From Eubacteriaceae bacterium UBA4266 (GTDB lineage Bacteria; Bacillota; Clostridia; Eubacteriales; Eubacteriaceae): DNA of 28,148 nucleotides. The stretch is taken from NCBI GenBank assembly GCA_002396065.1, contig DGWE01000001.1, positions 1 to 28,148 of the forward strand. Direction: 5' to 3'. The notes beneath the pieces are model-generated. The model saw nothing but the letters and a program-made list of their open reading frames with translations, had not been told where the DNA came from and ran no database searches. Of this stretch, positions 15,655 through 23,549 are shown piece by piece (position 1 is the first letter of the stretch; every line of letters begins with the position of its first letter). Both the position numbers and the translations under genes were made by a program.

Positions 15655-17811
15655 CTACAAACGCATAGAGAGCGCAATGCGCTTCCGATCTAAATCCACA
15701 TCCAATACCCGTACGGTTACAATATCCCCCACGGATAAAACCTCTAACGGATCCTTGATGTAGCGGTCAGCGATTTCGGAAATATGGACCAGCCCGTCGT
15801 GATGCACGCCGATATCCACAAAAGCGCCGAAATCCACAACATTGCGCACAGTCCCGCTCAATTCCATATCAGGTTTCAAATCCTCGATCGAGAGCACTTC
15901 CCGTTTTAAAATAATCGGCGGCGCGCTGTCCCTCGGGTCGCGTCCCGGGCGTTTGAGCTCATCCACAATATCGGTTAACGTCCATTTCCCGACGTGGTAC
16001 GTCTCGGCGATTTGATCCAAATTGAGGCCGTCGAGGGCGCTGCCCAATTCCTTCGGCGTTTGACACCTGAGATCATTTTCGCTCAGTCCCGCTGCCTTCA
16101 GCACGGCCTTCGCTGCCGGATAGGATTCAGGGTGCACAGCCGTATTGTCCAAAGGTTCATTCCCGCTGTCGATGCGCAGAAAACCAGCGCATTGTTCGTA
16201 AGTCTTCGCACCAAGGCCCTTGACCTTCAAAAGCGATCTGCGGTTGAAAAAAGGACCGTTTTGATCCCGACACGCCACGATCGCTCGAGCTGTCTTTTCC
16301 GTAATCCCAGAGACGTATTTGAGCAGCACCGCCGACGCGCGGTTGACGTCGACGCCGACGTGGTTGACCGCGTCCTCGACGACACCGGCCAGCGCTTCCC
16401 GCAGAGCCTTCTGGTCCACATCGTGCTGATACTGTCCGACGCCGATATGCTCCGGCTCGATTTTGACGAGCTCCGACATCGGATCCTGCAGGCGGCCAGC
16501 AATGGAAATGGCGCCTCGAAGGGAAACGTCCACGTCGGGGTATTCCTCAGCGGCTAAGGGCGAGGCCGAGTACATCGACGCCCCCGCTTCTGACACAATC
16601 GTGTACTGCACCGGAAGGCCTTCCCTACTAATCAGGTTCGCGATAAATTGTTCACTTTCCCGGGAGGCCGTGCCGTTGCCGATGGCGATGACGTCGATGC
16701 GCAGGTTTTCGATCAGCTGTATCATCGTCCGTTCCGCCTCCGGGCTGCGTTTTTTGCCGTAGGGCAGGAAAATCCGGGAGGTTGCCAGCAGTTTGCCCGT
16801 CGGGTCGAGCACCGCGATTTTGCAGCCGTTTTTGAATCCCGGATCGAACCCCATCACGGTCTTTCCCTTCAGCGGCCGGCTGAGGAGCAGTTTTTTTAAA
16901 TTGGTGCCGAAACTCGCAATCGCTGATTTTTCAGCCCGTTCACTGCAGCTGCTGCGAATTTCCCGGGAAATAGCCGGGAAAATCAACCGCTTGTAGCTGT
17001 CCGCAACGGCCTGCGCGAAATAGTGGTGGGCGTCGTCCTCGGGGCACGGCGCCGTTTTCTTCATCAGGTAACGGATCGTTTGTGCCTCAAAGGCGTCGAT
17101 TTTGACACTGAGCACCTTTTCCCTTTCGCCGCGGTTGATCGCAAGGATGCGGTGATTGGCAATGTGCGCGATGGGTTCCGTGTGGTGGTAATAATCGAGA
17201 TAAGCCGTTTTCTGATCGGCAAATTCAGGTTTGACCTCCGTCGAAATTACCGACCGTTTTTCCAAGACCTCGCGGATGTTTTTCCGAAAGACCGCCTGTT
17301 CCGAAATTTCTTCGGCCACGATATCCTGCGCGCCCTGAACCGCCTGTTCTGCTGAAGCGACACCCTTGTCGGCATCGACAAAATCTTGCGCCATAGCCAA
17401 CAGTCCGTCATCACTTTCTCCGGCTTTAAGGGCCTTGGCCAAAGGTTCGAGACCGGCTTCCTTTGCCTTCATCGCCCGGGTCCGCCGCTTTTTCTTGAAG
17501 GGCAGGTAGAGATCTTCAACTTCCTGCATCGTCGCCGCCCGGCTGAGGGCCTTTTCAAGTGCCGGCGTCCACTTGTCCTGGGCCTTGATGGTCTCGGCCA
17601 CGTCGGCCTTGCGGGCCTCCAGCCGTCTCAAATAGCCGAGCCGATCGTTCAGCTCCCGAAGCACCGTGTCGTTCATATTGCCCGTCTCTTCCTTGCGGTA
17701 GCGCGCGATAAACGGAATGGTGTTGCCTGCATCGATCAGATCAATGGTGCGCGACAAAACTTTTTCTGAAAGATGAAATTCGCCTTTTAACGTCTCGATT
17801 ATAGTTGTCAA
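15655..17811 (-). CDS. tex: Tex family transcription accessory / RNA-binding protein
   Basis: Tex is a conserved nucleic-acid-binding protein related to eukaryotic Spt6. The 718-residue product has an N-terminal helical domain with FIARYRKEETGNM near residue 34-46. A YqgF/RNase H-like domain begins around VMGFDPGFKNGCKIAVLD (about 319-336). Helix-hairpin-helix repeats (VNRASAVLLKYVSGI; LLKVKGLGAKTYEQ) lie around 490-550, and a C-terminal S1 domain (about 645-718) contains GTVRNVVDFGAFVDIGVH and DGLVHISEIAD. The start is TTG, with AGGAGG exactly 6 bases upstream. It diverges from degV over a 126-base shared control region. No terminator is visible after it, and the carD promoter begins almost at its stop codon. 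Confidence 0.95.
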   Translation of the reverse strand: MTTIIETLKGEFHLSEKVLSRTIDLIDAGNTIPFIARYRKEETGNMNDTVLRELNDRLGYLRRLEARKADVAETIKAQDKWTPALEKALSRAATMQEVEDLYLPFKKKRRTRAMKAKEAGLEPLAKALKAGESDDGLLAMAQDFVDADKGVASAEQAVQGAQDIVAEEISEQAVFRKNIREVLEKRSVISTEVKPEFADQKTAYLDYYHHTEPIAHIANHRILAINRGEREKVLSVKIDAFEAQTIRYLMKKTAPCPEDDAHHYFAQAVADSYKRLIFPAISREIRSSCSERAEKSAIASFGTNLKKLLLSRPLKGKTVMGFDPGFKNGCKIAVLDPTGKLLATSRIFLPYGKKRSPEAERTMIQLIENLRIDVIAIGNGTASRESEQFIANLISREGLPVQYTIVSEAGASMYSASPLAAEEYPDVDVSLRGAISIAGRLQDPMSELVKIEPEHIGVGQYQHDVDQKALREALAGVVEDAVNHVGVDVNRASAVLLKYVSGITEKTARAIVACRDQNGPFFNRRSLLKVKGLGAKTYEQCAGFLRIDSGNEPLDNTAVHPESYPAAKAVLKAAGLSENDLRCQTPKELGSALDGLNLDQIAETYHVGKWTLTDIVDELKRPGRDPRDSAPPIILKREVLSIEDLKPDMELSGTVRNVVDFGAFVDIGVHHDGLVHISEIADRYIKDPLEVLSVGDIVTVRVLDVDLDRKRIALSMRL

Positions 17812-17838
17812 TGTCGTCCTCCTGCAAAAATTATTTCT

Positions 17839-17866
17839 ATTTTATCATGAATGCAAATGAAAACAA
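17839..17866 (-). promoter_or_regulatory. Putative tex promoter
   Basis: On the minus strand TTGTTT (17861-17866), a 16-base spacer and TAAAAT (17839-17844) form a moderate sigma-A promoter. Its -10 lies inside one arm of a 12-bp inverted repeat whose other arm covers the degV -10 region. Confidence 0.45.
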
Positions 17867-17868
17867 AG

Positions 17869-17897
17869 TTGTCAAAACAAAACGGCCATGATAAAAT
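17869..17897 (+). promoter_or_regulatory. degV promoter
   Basis: TTGTCA (17869-17874), 17 bases, then TAAAAT (17892-17897). The expected start near 17904 gives a short leader with AAAGGAGG at 17925-17932 before the degV ATG. Confidence 0.55.
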
Positions 17898-17937
17898 ATT
17901 AGGCAATCTTGATTAACATTCCCCAAAGGAGGCGCCG

Positions 17938-18828
17938 ATGGGAATTCAATTTATCACCGACTCAATGTGCGACATTGATGAAAATATACGCAGCCGTTAC
18001 CCCTTCGAGGTGCTGCCCATTCCGATCACGATTGGAGACAAGACCTATTACGACGGCATCGATATCACTCCAGATATGATTCTCGATTCCGTCAAGCAAA
18101 ACCCTGACGATTTTCCAAAGACCTCTCAGGTTCAGACTGTCACGTATCAGGAATGCTTTAAAAAATACCTCGACCGCGGCGACGACATTATTTATTTAGC
18201 GCTTTCGAGCGGTCTCTCCGGAACCTTCCAGACCGCTTCGCTCATCGCATCTCAGCTTCTCGAGGATTACCCCGAACGGAAGATTTCAATCATCGATTCC
18301 AAAACGGCTACGACGGGCATGATGCTCATCCTGCATCAGGGACTGAAGCTGAACAAGCTGGGCCGCTCCTTCGAGGAAATCAGCGACACGATGAACTTTT
18401 TGAGCCGCCACATCAATATCTTCTTCCTCGTCGGCAATATCCGCTGGCTCGCCAAGGGCGGCCGAATCGGCAAGAACGCCGCGCTCATCGGCGATATGCT
18501 GAAAATCAAACCGATTCTGTATTTTGAAGACGGCAAGATTCTTCCCTACGAAAAGGTCCGTGGACAGAAACGCGCGGAACGACGGCTTCTCGAGCTGGTC
18601 GACGAAAAAATGCCTGATAAAAATCAGTGTGTCGGCTTCATCCACAGCAAGGCGCCGTCTCTTCAGGATAAAGTCAAAAAAGCTATCTCAAAGGATATGG
18701 GCGTCAAGAATTTTATCATTCCGCAGCAGGGCGCCGGCGCAGCCCTCACTGTTCATATCGGCCCCGACTGCATCGGCATCATGTTTTTCGACGAGCTGCC
18801 AGACAATTACATCAATGTTGCCCCCTAA
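17938..18828 (+). CDS. DegV family fatty-acid-binding protein
   Basis: DegV (FakB-like) proteins bind a fatty acid and present it to the kinase FakA for phosphorylation, feeding exogenous or recycled acyl chains into phospholipid synthesis. The 296-residue product has the family N-terminus FITDSMCDIDE, a PKTSQVQTVTYQE loop near residue 61, the LALSSGLSGTFQTA lipid-headgroup loop near 88, and GNIRWLAKGGRIGKNAALIG near 166. No fakA/dhaK2-like partner is in the window, so this is a stand-alone copy. Clostridia commonly have several degV paralogs and the ligand cannot be told. AAAGGAGG lies 5 bases upstream; a strong terminator follows. Confidence 0.93.
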   Translation: MGIQFITDSMCDIDENIRSRYPFEVLPIPITIGDKTYYDGIDITPDMILDSVKQNPDDFPKTSQVQTVTYQECFKKYLDRGDDIIYLALSSGLSGTFQTASLIASQLLEDYPERKISIIDSKTATTGMMLILHQGLKLNKLGRSFEEISDTMNFLSRHINIFFLVGNIRWLAKGGRIGKNAALIGDMLKIKPILYFEDGKILPYEKVRGQKRAERRLLELVDEKMPDKNQCVGFIHSKAPSLQDKVKKAISKDMGVKNFIIPQQGAGAALTVHIGPDCIGIMFFDELPDNYINVAP

Positions 18829-18850
18829 TTTTCATCACTGTCACCAACCT

Positions 18851-18893
18851 AGTCCTGTGAATAAAAAAATTCACAGGACTTTTTTATTTTTCC
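18851..18893 (+). terminator. Rho-independent terminator after degV
   Basis: A perfect 12-bp stem (18851-18862 with 18869-18880) with a six-A loop is followed by TTTTTATTTTT, 22 bases past the degV stop codon. The rrf2 promoter begins right after it. Confidence 0.9.
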
Positions 18894-18901
18894 AAAAGGC
18901 C

Positions 18902-18930
18902 TTGACGGCGCCTTCCTGCTTGATTACAAT
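18902..18930 (+). promoter_or_regulatory. rrf2 promoter
   Basis: TTGACG (18902-18907), 17 bases, TACAAT (18925-18930). A perfect 14-bp AT palindrome (18931-18944) follows immediately and covers the expected transcription start, a position suited to autorepression. Confidence 0.65.
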
Positions 18931-18968
18931 AATATATATATATTTAGTATGTTTATTAGGAGGGAATC

Positions 18969-19415
18969 ATGCGCATTTCTGCAAAGGGACGGTACGGACT
19001 CGCGGCCATGGTCGAACTGACCTGGCTGAGCGCCAACGGGAAACTGATTCCCGTCGCTACCTTATCCGACCATCTCGGCATTTCAAAAATTTATCTTGAA
19101 CAAATTTTCTCGCTGCTCAAACGCGGCAAACTCGTTACCTCTGTAAAAGGGGCCCAGGGCGGCTACCGTCTGGCGCGGGACGCGTCAGAAATCAGCGTCT
19201 ACGACATTTTATCGGCACTGGAACAGACGCTTTTTGAGCCCACAGAAAGCAGCGTCGAAGAAAAAGCACCAACCATTGAAAGTATATTAAACGAAAATGT
19301 GTACGAAGTTTTAGATCAAGGCGTCAAAGATACCTTGTCTAAAATCAAATTGTCCCATCTGCTCGACGAGTACGTTTCGCAGAAAAACAAGGGGAATTAC
19401 ATGTTTTATATCTAA
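18969..19415 (+). CDS. Rrf2 family transcriptional regulator (cysteine-free)
   Basis: Rrf2 proteins are dimeric winged-helix regulators such as IscR, CymR, NsrR and RirA. The 148-residue product has the family start MRISAKGRYGLAAM, a winged helix with LSDHLGISKIYLEQIFSLLKRGKLV (recognition helix near residues 38-50), the wing SVKGAQGGYRLAR and the ISVYDIL segment. It has no cysteine at all, so it cannot ligate an Fe-S cluster like IscR/NsrR. It resembles the cluster-free CymR branch, which in Bacillus and Staphylococcus responds to cysteine status through the CysK partner. Unlike many clostridial rrf2 genes, it is not followed by a cysteine desulfurase gene. AGGAGGG lies 4 bases before the ATG; the stop codon runs into a terminator. 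Confidence 0.93.
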   Translation: MRISAKGRYGLAAMVELTWLSANGKLIPVATLSDHLGISKIYLEQIFSLLKRGKLVTSVKGAQGGYRLARDASEISVYDILSALEQTLFEPTESSVEEKAPTIESILNENVYEVLDQGVKDTLSKIKLSHLLDEYVSQKNKGNYMFYI

Positions 19416-19445
19416 AAAAAGCTGCGGATCCACCGCAGCTTTTTT
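19414..19445. terminator. Bidirectional terminator between rrf2 and murE
   Basis: A 7-bp GC-rich stem GCTGCGG/CCGCAGC (19421-19427 with 19433-19439), extended by A/T pairs, has seven A on the left and six T on the right. It can end rrf2 on the plus strand and the long murE operon on the minus strand. The rrf2 TAA overlaps its left A run. Confidence 0.9.
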
Positions 19446-19468
19446 AAATTGATAAGCATGATTTATTG

Positions 19469-20947
19469 TCAAAGACCGAGTTCTTTGACCACTTCTTGAA
19501 TGACTTCTTTTTCGTAATAGGGGCGCACGCCATTCCGGCTGGTTTCGGTCTTTTCGTGGCCCTTGCCGGCAAAGACCACCACATCGCCTTTTTTCGCGAG
19601 CTTCAGCGCCGCCGCCGTCGCTTCTCGCCGATCGGTCACGCGGATGTATTGGTCGGTGATCGGCTTCACGGCCGCTTCGATGTCGTCGATGATCTTGTCC
19701 GGATCTTCTGTCCGGGAGTTATCGGAGGTCAGCACCGTGAAATCCGCTTTTTCCGCGGAAATCCTGCCCATTTTCGGCCGTTTCCCGTGGTCGCGGTCGC
19801 CGCCGCAGCCAAAGACCGCGATGATTTTGCCGTCGGTCAATTCGCGAACCGTCGAAAGGATGTTGTCGAGGGCGTCAGGCGTGTGGGCGTAATCCACAAT
19901 GACGTCGAAATCCAAATCCAGCGGGACACGGTCCATCCGGCCGTCGACGACTGGCGCGTCTGCCAGCGCTTTCTTGATGATGTCCCAGTCGACGCCCTGT
20001 TCGCGCGCCGCAATGATCGTGCCCACCGCGTTAAAGACCATAAACCGGCCGAGCACGTCAAGGAACAGCGCTTCTTCTTCATCGCCGTGACGAAGGGTAA
20101 ACTGGCTGCCTCTCGTCGTACAGTCGATCGATTCGATTTTGTAATCGGCGTCGTCCGACGTGCCGTAGGTGATGACCTTGAGCTCTGGATGGCGCGTGTG
20201 GATGCGTTCCACCAGCTTCACGCCCCAGGGATCGTCTCTGTTGATGATCGCCGCCTTGCTCGTCTGATCAAACAGTTTAGCCTTCGCTAAGAAATAATTT
20301 TCAAATGTTTTGTGATAATCCAGATGGTCCTGGGTCAGATTGGTGAACAGCGCGTAATCAAAATCGACATCGACGAGCCGGTCCAGATCCAACGCCTGAG
20401 ACGACGCTTCCATCACGAGATCTGTGCAGCCGTAGTCGACGGCCTTCGCGATGAACGCCTGGGTGTCCCGAGATTCTGAGGTGGTACGACCCTTGTTGTC
20501 AAAAATTTCGCCGTCGATTTCGTCGTTGATGGTGCCCATGCGCGCGCATTTTTTGCCAGCTTCACTTAAAATCCGCGTCAGAAAATAGGTCGAGCTGGTC
20601 TTGCCGTTCGTCCCGGTGATGCCCGTGACCGTCAGTTTTGACGACGGATGCCCGAAAAATCGGCTCGCGATAATGCCGAGCATTTTGCGCGTATCGGTGA
20701 CTTTAATGTAAGTGACGTCGTCGTGATACTGGGGCAGGTCGGCCTGGTGCACGATCACGGCCGCGCCCTTTTCGATGGCCGGTTCGATAAATTGATGGCC
20801 ATCTGTAGCAAAGCCGAAAATCGCGACGAACAGCGCGTTTTTCTGCACCTGTCTTGAATCGTAAACCACGTCCGAAATGTCCACTGTCAATTCGCCGTTT
20901 TTAATTTCAATGATGTCTTCTTCTGTTAATAAATCGTGATAATTCAT
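19469..20947 (-). CDS. murE: UDP-N-acetylmuramoyl-tripeptide synthetase (MurE)
   Basis: MurE adds the third, diamino acid residue of the peptidoglycan stem to UDP-MurNAc-L-Ala-D-Glu (or equivalent) using ATP. From the ATG at 20947 the product is 492 residues, the usual size. Visible motifs are the ATP loop TGTNGKTSS (111-119), the TTSESRDTQ segment, the carbamylated-lysine region FLAKAKLFD (around Lys224), DYAHTPDAL (352-360), and DNSRTEDP at 409-416 where the third-residue side chain is recognised, then GKGHE. DAP-adding enzymes usually read DNPR; here Pro is Ser but the Arg stays. I reject a start 42 codons upstream because it runs into the next gene and adds non-family residues. It is the last gene of the tilS operon rather than part of a division/cell-wall cluster. 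Confidence 0.95.
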   Translation of the reverse strand: MNYHDLLTEEDIIEIKNGELTVDISDVVYDSRQVQKNALFVAIFGFATDGHQFIEPAIEKGAAVIVHQADLPQYHDDVTYIKVTDTRKMLGIIASRFFGHPSSKLTVTGITGTNGKTSSTYFLTRILSEAGKKCARMGTINDEIDGEIFDNKGRTTSESRDTQAFIAKAVDYGCTDLVMEASSQALDLDRLVDVDFDYALFTNLTQDHLDYHKTFENYFLAKAKLFDQTSKAAIINRDDPWGVKLVERIHTRHPELKVITYGTSDDADYKIESIDCTTRGSQFTLRHGDEEEALFLDVLGRFMVFNAVGTIIAAREQGVDWDIIKKALADAPVVDGRMDRVPLDLDFDVIVDYAHTPDALDNILSTVRELTDGKIIAVFGCGGDRDHGKRPKMGRISAEKADFTVLTSDNSRTEDPDKIIDDIEAAVKPITDQYIRVTDRREATAAALKLAKKGDVVVFAGKGHEKTETSRNGVRPYYEKEVIQEVVKELGL

Positions 20948-21018
20948 TGTGCTTTCCTTCGATTCTCCTATTTTAATCCGTAGCCTGTGATTGTCTCTCA
21001 TTATACAACATTTCGGCC

Positions 21019-21771
21019 TCACTCGTCCATTGTCAAACAGCGATTTAACAATGCGAGGCACCCGTCCTCGCAACGACGGATTGTGAAAGCCTTTTCCTGT
21101 TTATTTTTGAGGTAATGAAAATACGTCTCAGACCGCGCCATCGTCACGAGCTCTGCGCGCCTGACGAGTTTATTGAAAAGATCTCCAGCGGTATCAAAGG
21201 ACGGTCTCGGAAAATAATCCAGATCGATATCTAAAATCAGCGGCGCCCTGCCGATAACCAAGTCATCAAAACCGCAGGCCGCAAACATCTGATCGGACAG
21301 ATCGCCAAAATGCGGCTCAGGCACCAAATAATGGGTTCCCGCCGCGTAGTGATGGGCCGCCATGCAGTTGATCATGTGATAATCCGACAGGACCCCCAAA
21401 TCCATCGCGGTGTTGATCTGCTCGTCATTGTTCATTTTGGGCATCTGAACCGCCACGGACTCGAAATCGCGGACATCCATCTGACCGAGAATTTTTTGCT
21501 GGACGCGCTGCTGCTCGGCCTCAACCGCCTTTTCGTCCAATGGATCCACCTTAGCGAGCGCCTTCTGATAGCTGTAGAGCCAAAAGGCCGGATCGGTATC
21601 CGGATGAAAATCAATGCTGACCAGCACTGCAGGCGTCTGATGCATTTCAAACCATTTCAGCCAAGCCATCAGCGCGTATTGATGGTTATCGACCACGCAG
21701 GCGGATTTGCGCATTTCGCCTCGGCCAATGGCCGCAATTCGGACGTGTTCGTCTTTTACCCACTGATTCAT
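21019..21771 (-). CDS. UPF0489 / arginase-fold protein of unknown function
   Basis: The 250-residue product carries the UPF0489 pattern: VDNHQYALMAW (residues 27-37), SIDFHPDTDP (52-61) and ILDIDLDYF (179-187). These parallel the metal-binding segments of arginase-like ureohydrolases, although the family has no established activity. A charged helix (about 75-97) lies between. The ATG overlaps the dus stop as ATGA, so it is translated with the tRNA dihydrouridine synthase. murE follows 71 bases after its stop. A second protein of related fold is at 11610-12260, also just downstream of an RNA-modifying gene. Metal dependence is likely; the substrate is unknown. Confidence 0.8.
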   Translation of the reverse strand: MNQWVKDEHVRIAAIGRGEMRKSACVVDNHQYALMAWLKWFEMHQTPAVLVSIDFHPDTDPAFWLYSYQKALAKVDPLDEKAVEAEQQRVQQKILGQMDVRDFESVAVQMPKMNNDEQINTAMDLGVLSDYHMINCMAAHHYAAGTHYLVPEPHFGDLSDQMFAACGFDDLVIGRAPLILDIDLDYFPRPSFDTAGDLFNKLVRRAELVTMARSETYFHYLKNKQEKAFTIRRCEDGCLALLNRCLTMDE

Positions 21772-22742
21772 GAAATCGCGATCCCTTCCGCCGCGGCGTA
21801 ATCTGTCAAGCAGCCCACCATGTCCTGCGCGTTTTGACAGCTGAAAATGCGCTGGCGCAGCCGTGCCGAATCAGGCATGCCCTTGGTGTAAGCCACCAGC
21901 TGCTTGCGCATCTCAACCATTGGCCCCACCTGACCGGCGCAGTGATCGACCAGCCTGACGTGATCGATCGCGATGTTGAGGATGTCGCCGGCTGACGGCT
22001 GTGGCACAGCCTTTCCAGCCAGACGCGCTTTAATCTGCGCAAAAATAAAGGGCCGCCCCACCGCGGCGCGGCCGACCATCAGCCCATCGGCGTGGGTCAC
22101 GTCGAGGCAGCGCACCGCCGCCTCCGGGGAGTCAATGTCGCCGTTGGCCACAACGGGCATCTCGACCAGCGTCTTTGCGCGGGCGATCGCCTCCCAATCC
22201 GCCTTTCCTGAATAAAAGGCCGCCCGGGTCCGCCCATGAATAACAGCCGCGGCCGCGCCAGCGTCCTCTACCCGGCGGATCGCCTCATCGATCACGATGT
22301 GGGCGTCGTCCCAGCCCAGCCGAAGCTTGACCCGAACCGGTTTATCCGAGACCTTGACCATCGCCGACACGACCTGTTCCAAAAGCGGCAGGTCCTTCAG
22401 CAGCGCCGAGCCGTCGCCGTTTTTGACGATTTTTGGCGCGGGACAACCTGCATTGAAATCGACAAAGTCGAAATCCAGCGGGTTGATGTAACGTTCAACC
22501 GCCTCCGCGATGATTTTTGGATCGCTGCCGAAAATCTGAACGCCGGCAGCTGTCTCCTCCGGCACAGTCGCCATCAGCTTGGCGGTTTTCTTATCCCGGT
22601 AGTACAGGCCCTTCGCCGAAACCATCTCCGTCGTGACACGGTCGGCGCCGTATTTTTCCGCCATTAAACGAAAAGGCAGGTTGGTATAACCTGCCATCGG
22701 TGCCAGTTCAACTGGCACAATTTTATGAATTTGTTCGTTCAT
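21768..22742 (-). CDS. dusB: tRNA-dihydrouridine synthase (DusB-like)
   Basis: Dus enzymes are FMN-dependent and reduce specific uridines of tRNA to dihydrouridine. The 324-residue product has the barrel start VELAPMAGYTNLPFR (residues 11-25), the catalytic cysteine in FNAGCPAPKIVKNGDGSALL (Cys100), KLRLGWDD, VIHGRTRAAFYSGKADW with the conserved substrate-contacting histidine and arginine, ANGDID, and MVGRAAVGRPFIF at the FMN phosphate. The DusB assignment rests on NxGCPxxKI and on its place next to coaX downstream of ftsH. The motif has Ala where Met is more common (NMGCP). The start abuts the coaX stop directly; the end overlaps the UPF0489 start. Confidence 0.93.
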   Translation of the reverse strand: MNEQIHKIVPVELAPMAGYTNLPFRLMAEKYGADRVTTEMVSAKGLYYRDKKTAKLMATVPEETAAGVQIFGSDPKIIAEAVERYINPLDFDFVDFNAGCPAPKIVKNGDGSALLKDLPLLEQVVSAMVKVSDKPVRVKLRLGWDDAHIVIDEAIRRVEDAGAAAAVIHGRTRAAFYSGKADWEAIARAKTLVEMPVVANGDIDSPEAAVRCLDVTHADGLMVGRAAVGRPFIFAQIKARLAGKAVPQPSAGDILNIAIDHVRLVDHCAGQVGPMVEMRKQLVAYTKGMPDSARLRQRIFSCQNAQDMVGCLTDYAAAEGIAIS

Positions 22743-23525
22743 TCACTTTCGCTTTCGTGATGCAAGATTCTTATCATGAATGATTTTCAGTCCTTTGAGG
22801 GTCAGCTTCGGATCGAAAATGTCAATGCTGTCCACTTCGTCGAGAAACATCCGGCCGTAACCGCCGGTCGCGACCACTTTGACGCGTTCCCCGATTTTTT
22901 CGCACATTTTGTCGATGATATACGACACCTGGCCGATATAGCCGTAAACCAGACCGGCCTGCATATTGGTTTCCGTGTCCTTGGCCATGATCGTTTTGGG
23001 CTTGCGGATCGCAATGCTCGGCAGCTTCGCCGCGTTGGCAAACAGAGCGTTAGCCGAAATTTGAATGCCCGGCGTCATGACACCGGCCACCAACGCGCCG
23101 TTTTCATCGACGTAGTCGTAGGTCGTCGCCGTTCCGAAATCCAAAACCAGGACCGGCCCACCGTAAAGATTGTACGCCGCAACCGCATCGACAATGCGGT
23201 CGGCGCCGACTTCTGTCGGGTCGTTCATCAAAATAGGCATGCCGGTTTTGATGCCCGGGCCGACTGCCATCGGCGTGCGGCCAAAAACCTTTTTCACCCC
23301 ATTGATCATCGAGTGCATGACATCCGGCACGACGGACGCGACAATGATCGATTCCACTGCCTTGGGGTCCAGTTCATCGGTCTGAAAGAACCCTCTGAAT
23401 GTCACTGCAAATTCATCGGAAGTCCGCGGCGTTTTCGTCATAAAGCGCCATGAAGTGATCAGATCGTCACCTTCAAAGGCGCCGACTTCCGTGTTTGTGT
23501 TTCCTACATCTATTACTAAAATCAT
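22743..23525 (-). CDS. coaX: Type III pantothenate kinase
   Basis: CoaX phosphorylates pantothenate in the first step of coenzyme A synthesis. The type III enzymes are not feedback-inhibited by CoA and need a monovalent cation. The 260-residue product has the ASKHA phosphate motif DVGNTNTEVG (residues 6-15), DPTEVGADRIVDAVAAYNLYG near 110-130, the second phosphate motif VLDFGTATTYD, GVMTPGI, and VVATGGYGRMF near the C-terminus. It sits between the FlK-like thioesterase gene and dusB, in the ftsH-coaX-dus order known from Bacillus relatives. Its ribosome site is weak (GGA about 10 bases upstream). Confidence 0.96.
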   Translation of the reverse strand: MILVIDVGNTNTEVGAFEGDDLITSWRFMTKTPRTSDEFAVTFRGFFQTDELDPKAVESIIVASVVPDVMHSMINGVKKVFGRTPMAVGPGIKTGMPILMNDPTEVGADRIVDAVAAYNLYGGPVLVLDFGTATTYDYVDENGALVAGVMTPGIQISANALFANAAKLPSIAIRKPKTIMAKDTETNMQAGLVYGYIGQVSYIIDKMCEKIGERVKVVATGGYGRMFLDEVDSIDIFDPKLTLKGLKIIHDKNLASRKRK

Positions 23526-23549
23526 TTTGAATTGTTCCGAAGAAATCGA

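Noticed and set aside
18931..18944. AT run upstream of rrf2 as a microsatellite repeat
   Set aside because: It is only five TA steps, and it forms a perfect palindrome at the promoter start site, so a regulatory reading is more useful than a repeat call.
19466..20290. 274-codon plus-strand open frame antisense to murE
   Set aside because: No ribosome site or recognisable domain. Murine-ligase motifs are clear on the other strand, and the frame starts right after the rrf2 terminator by chance.
21000..21005. TATAAT on the minus strand upstream of murE as a dedicated promoter
   Set aside because: No acceptable -35 at 16-18 bases and no extended -10 TG. TTGACA further up is 25 bases away. Kept only as a remark.
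20948..21073. 42-codon N-terminal extension of murE
   Set aside because: It runs into the UPF0489 gene. The ATG at 20947 gives the normal MurE start and has an AAGGA site.
22776..23453. 225-codon plus-strand open frame antisense to coaX
   Set aside because: His/Arg/Asp-rich low-quality translation mirroring coaX; no promoter or ribosome site.
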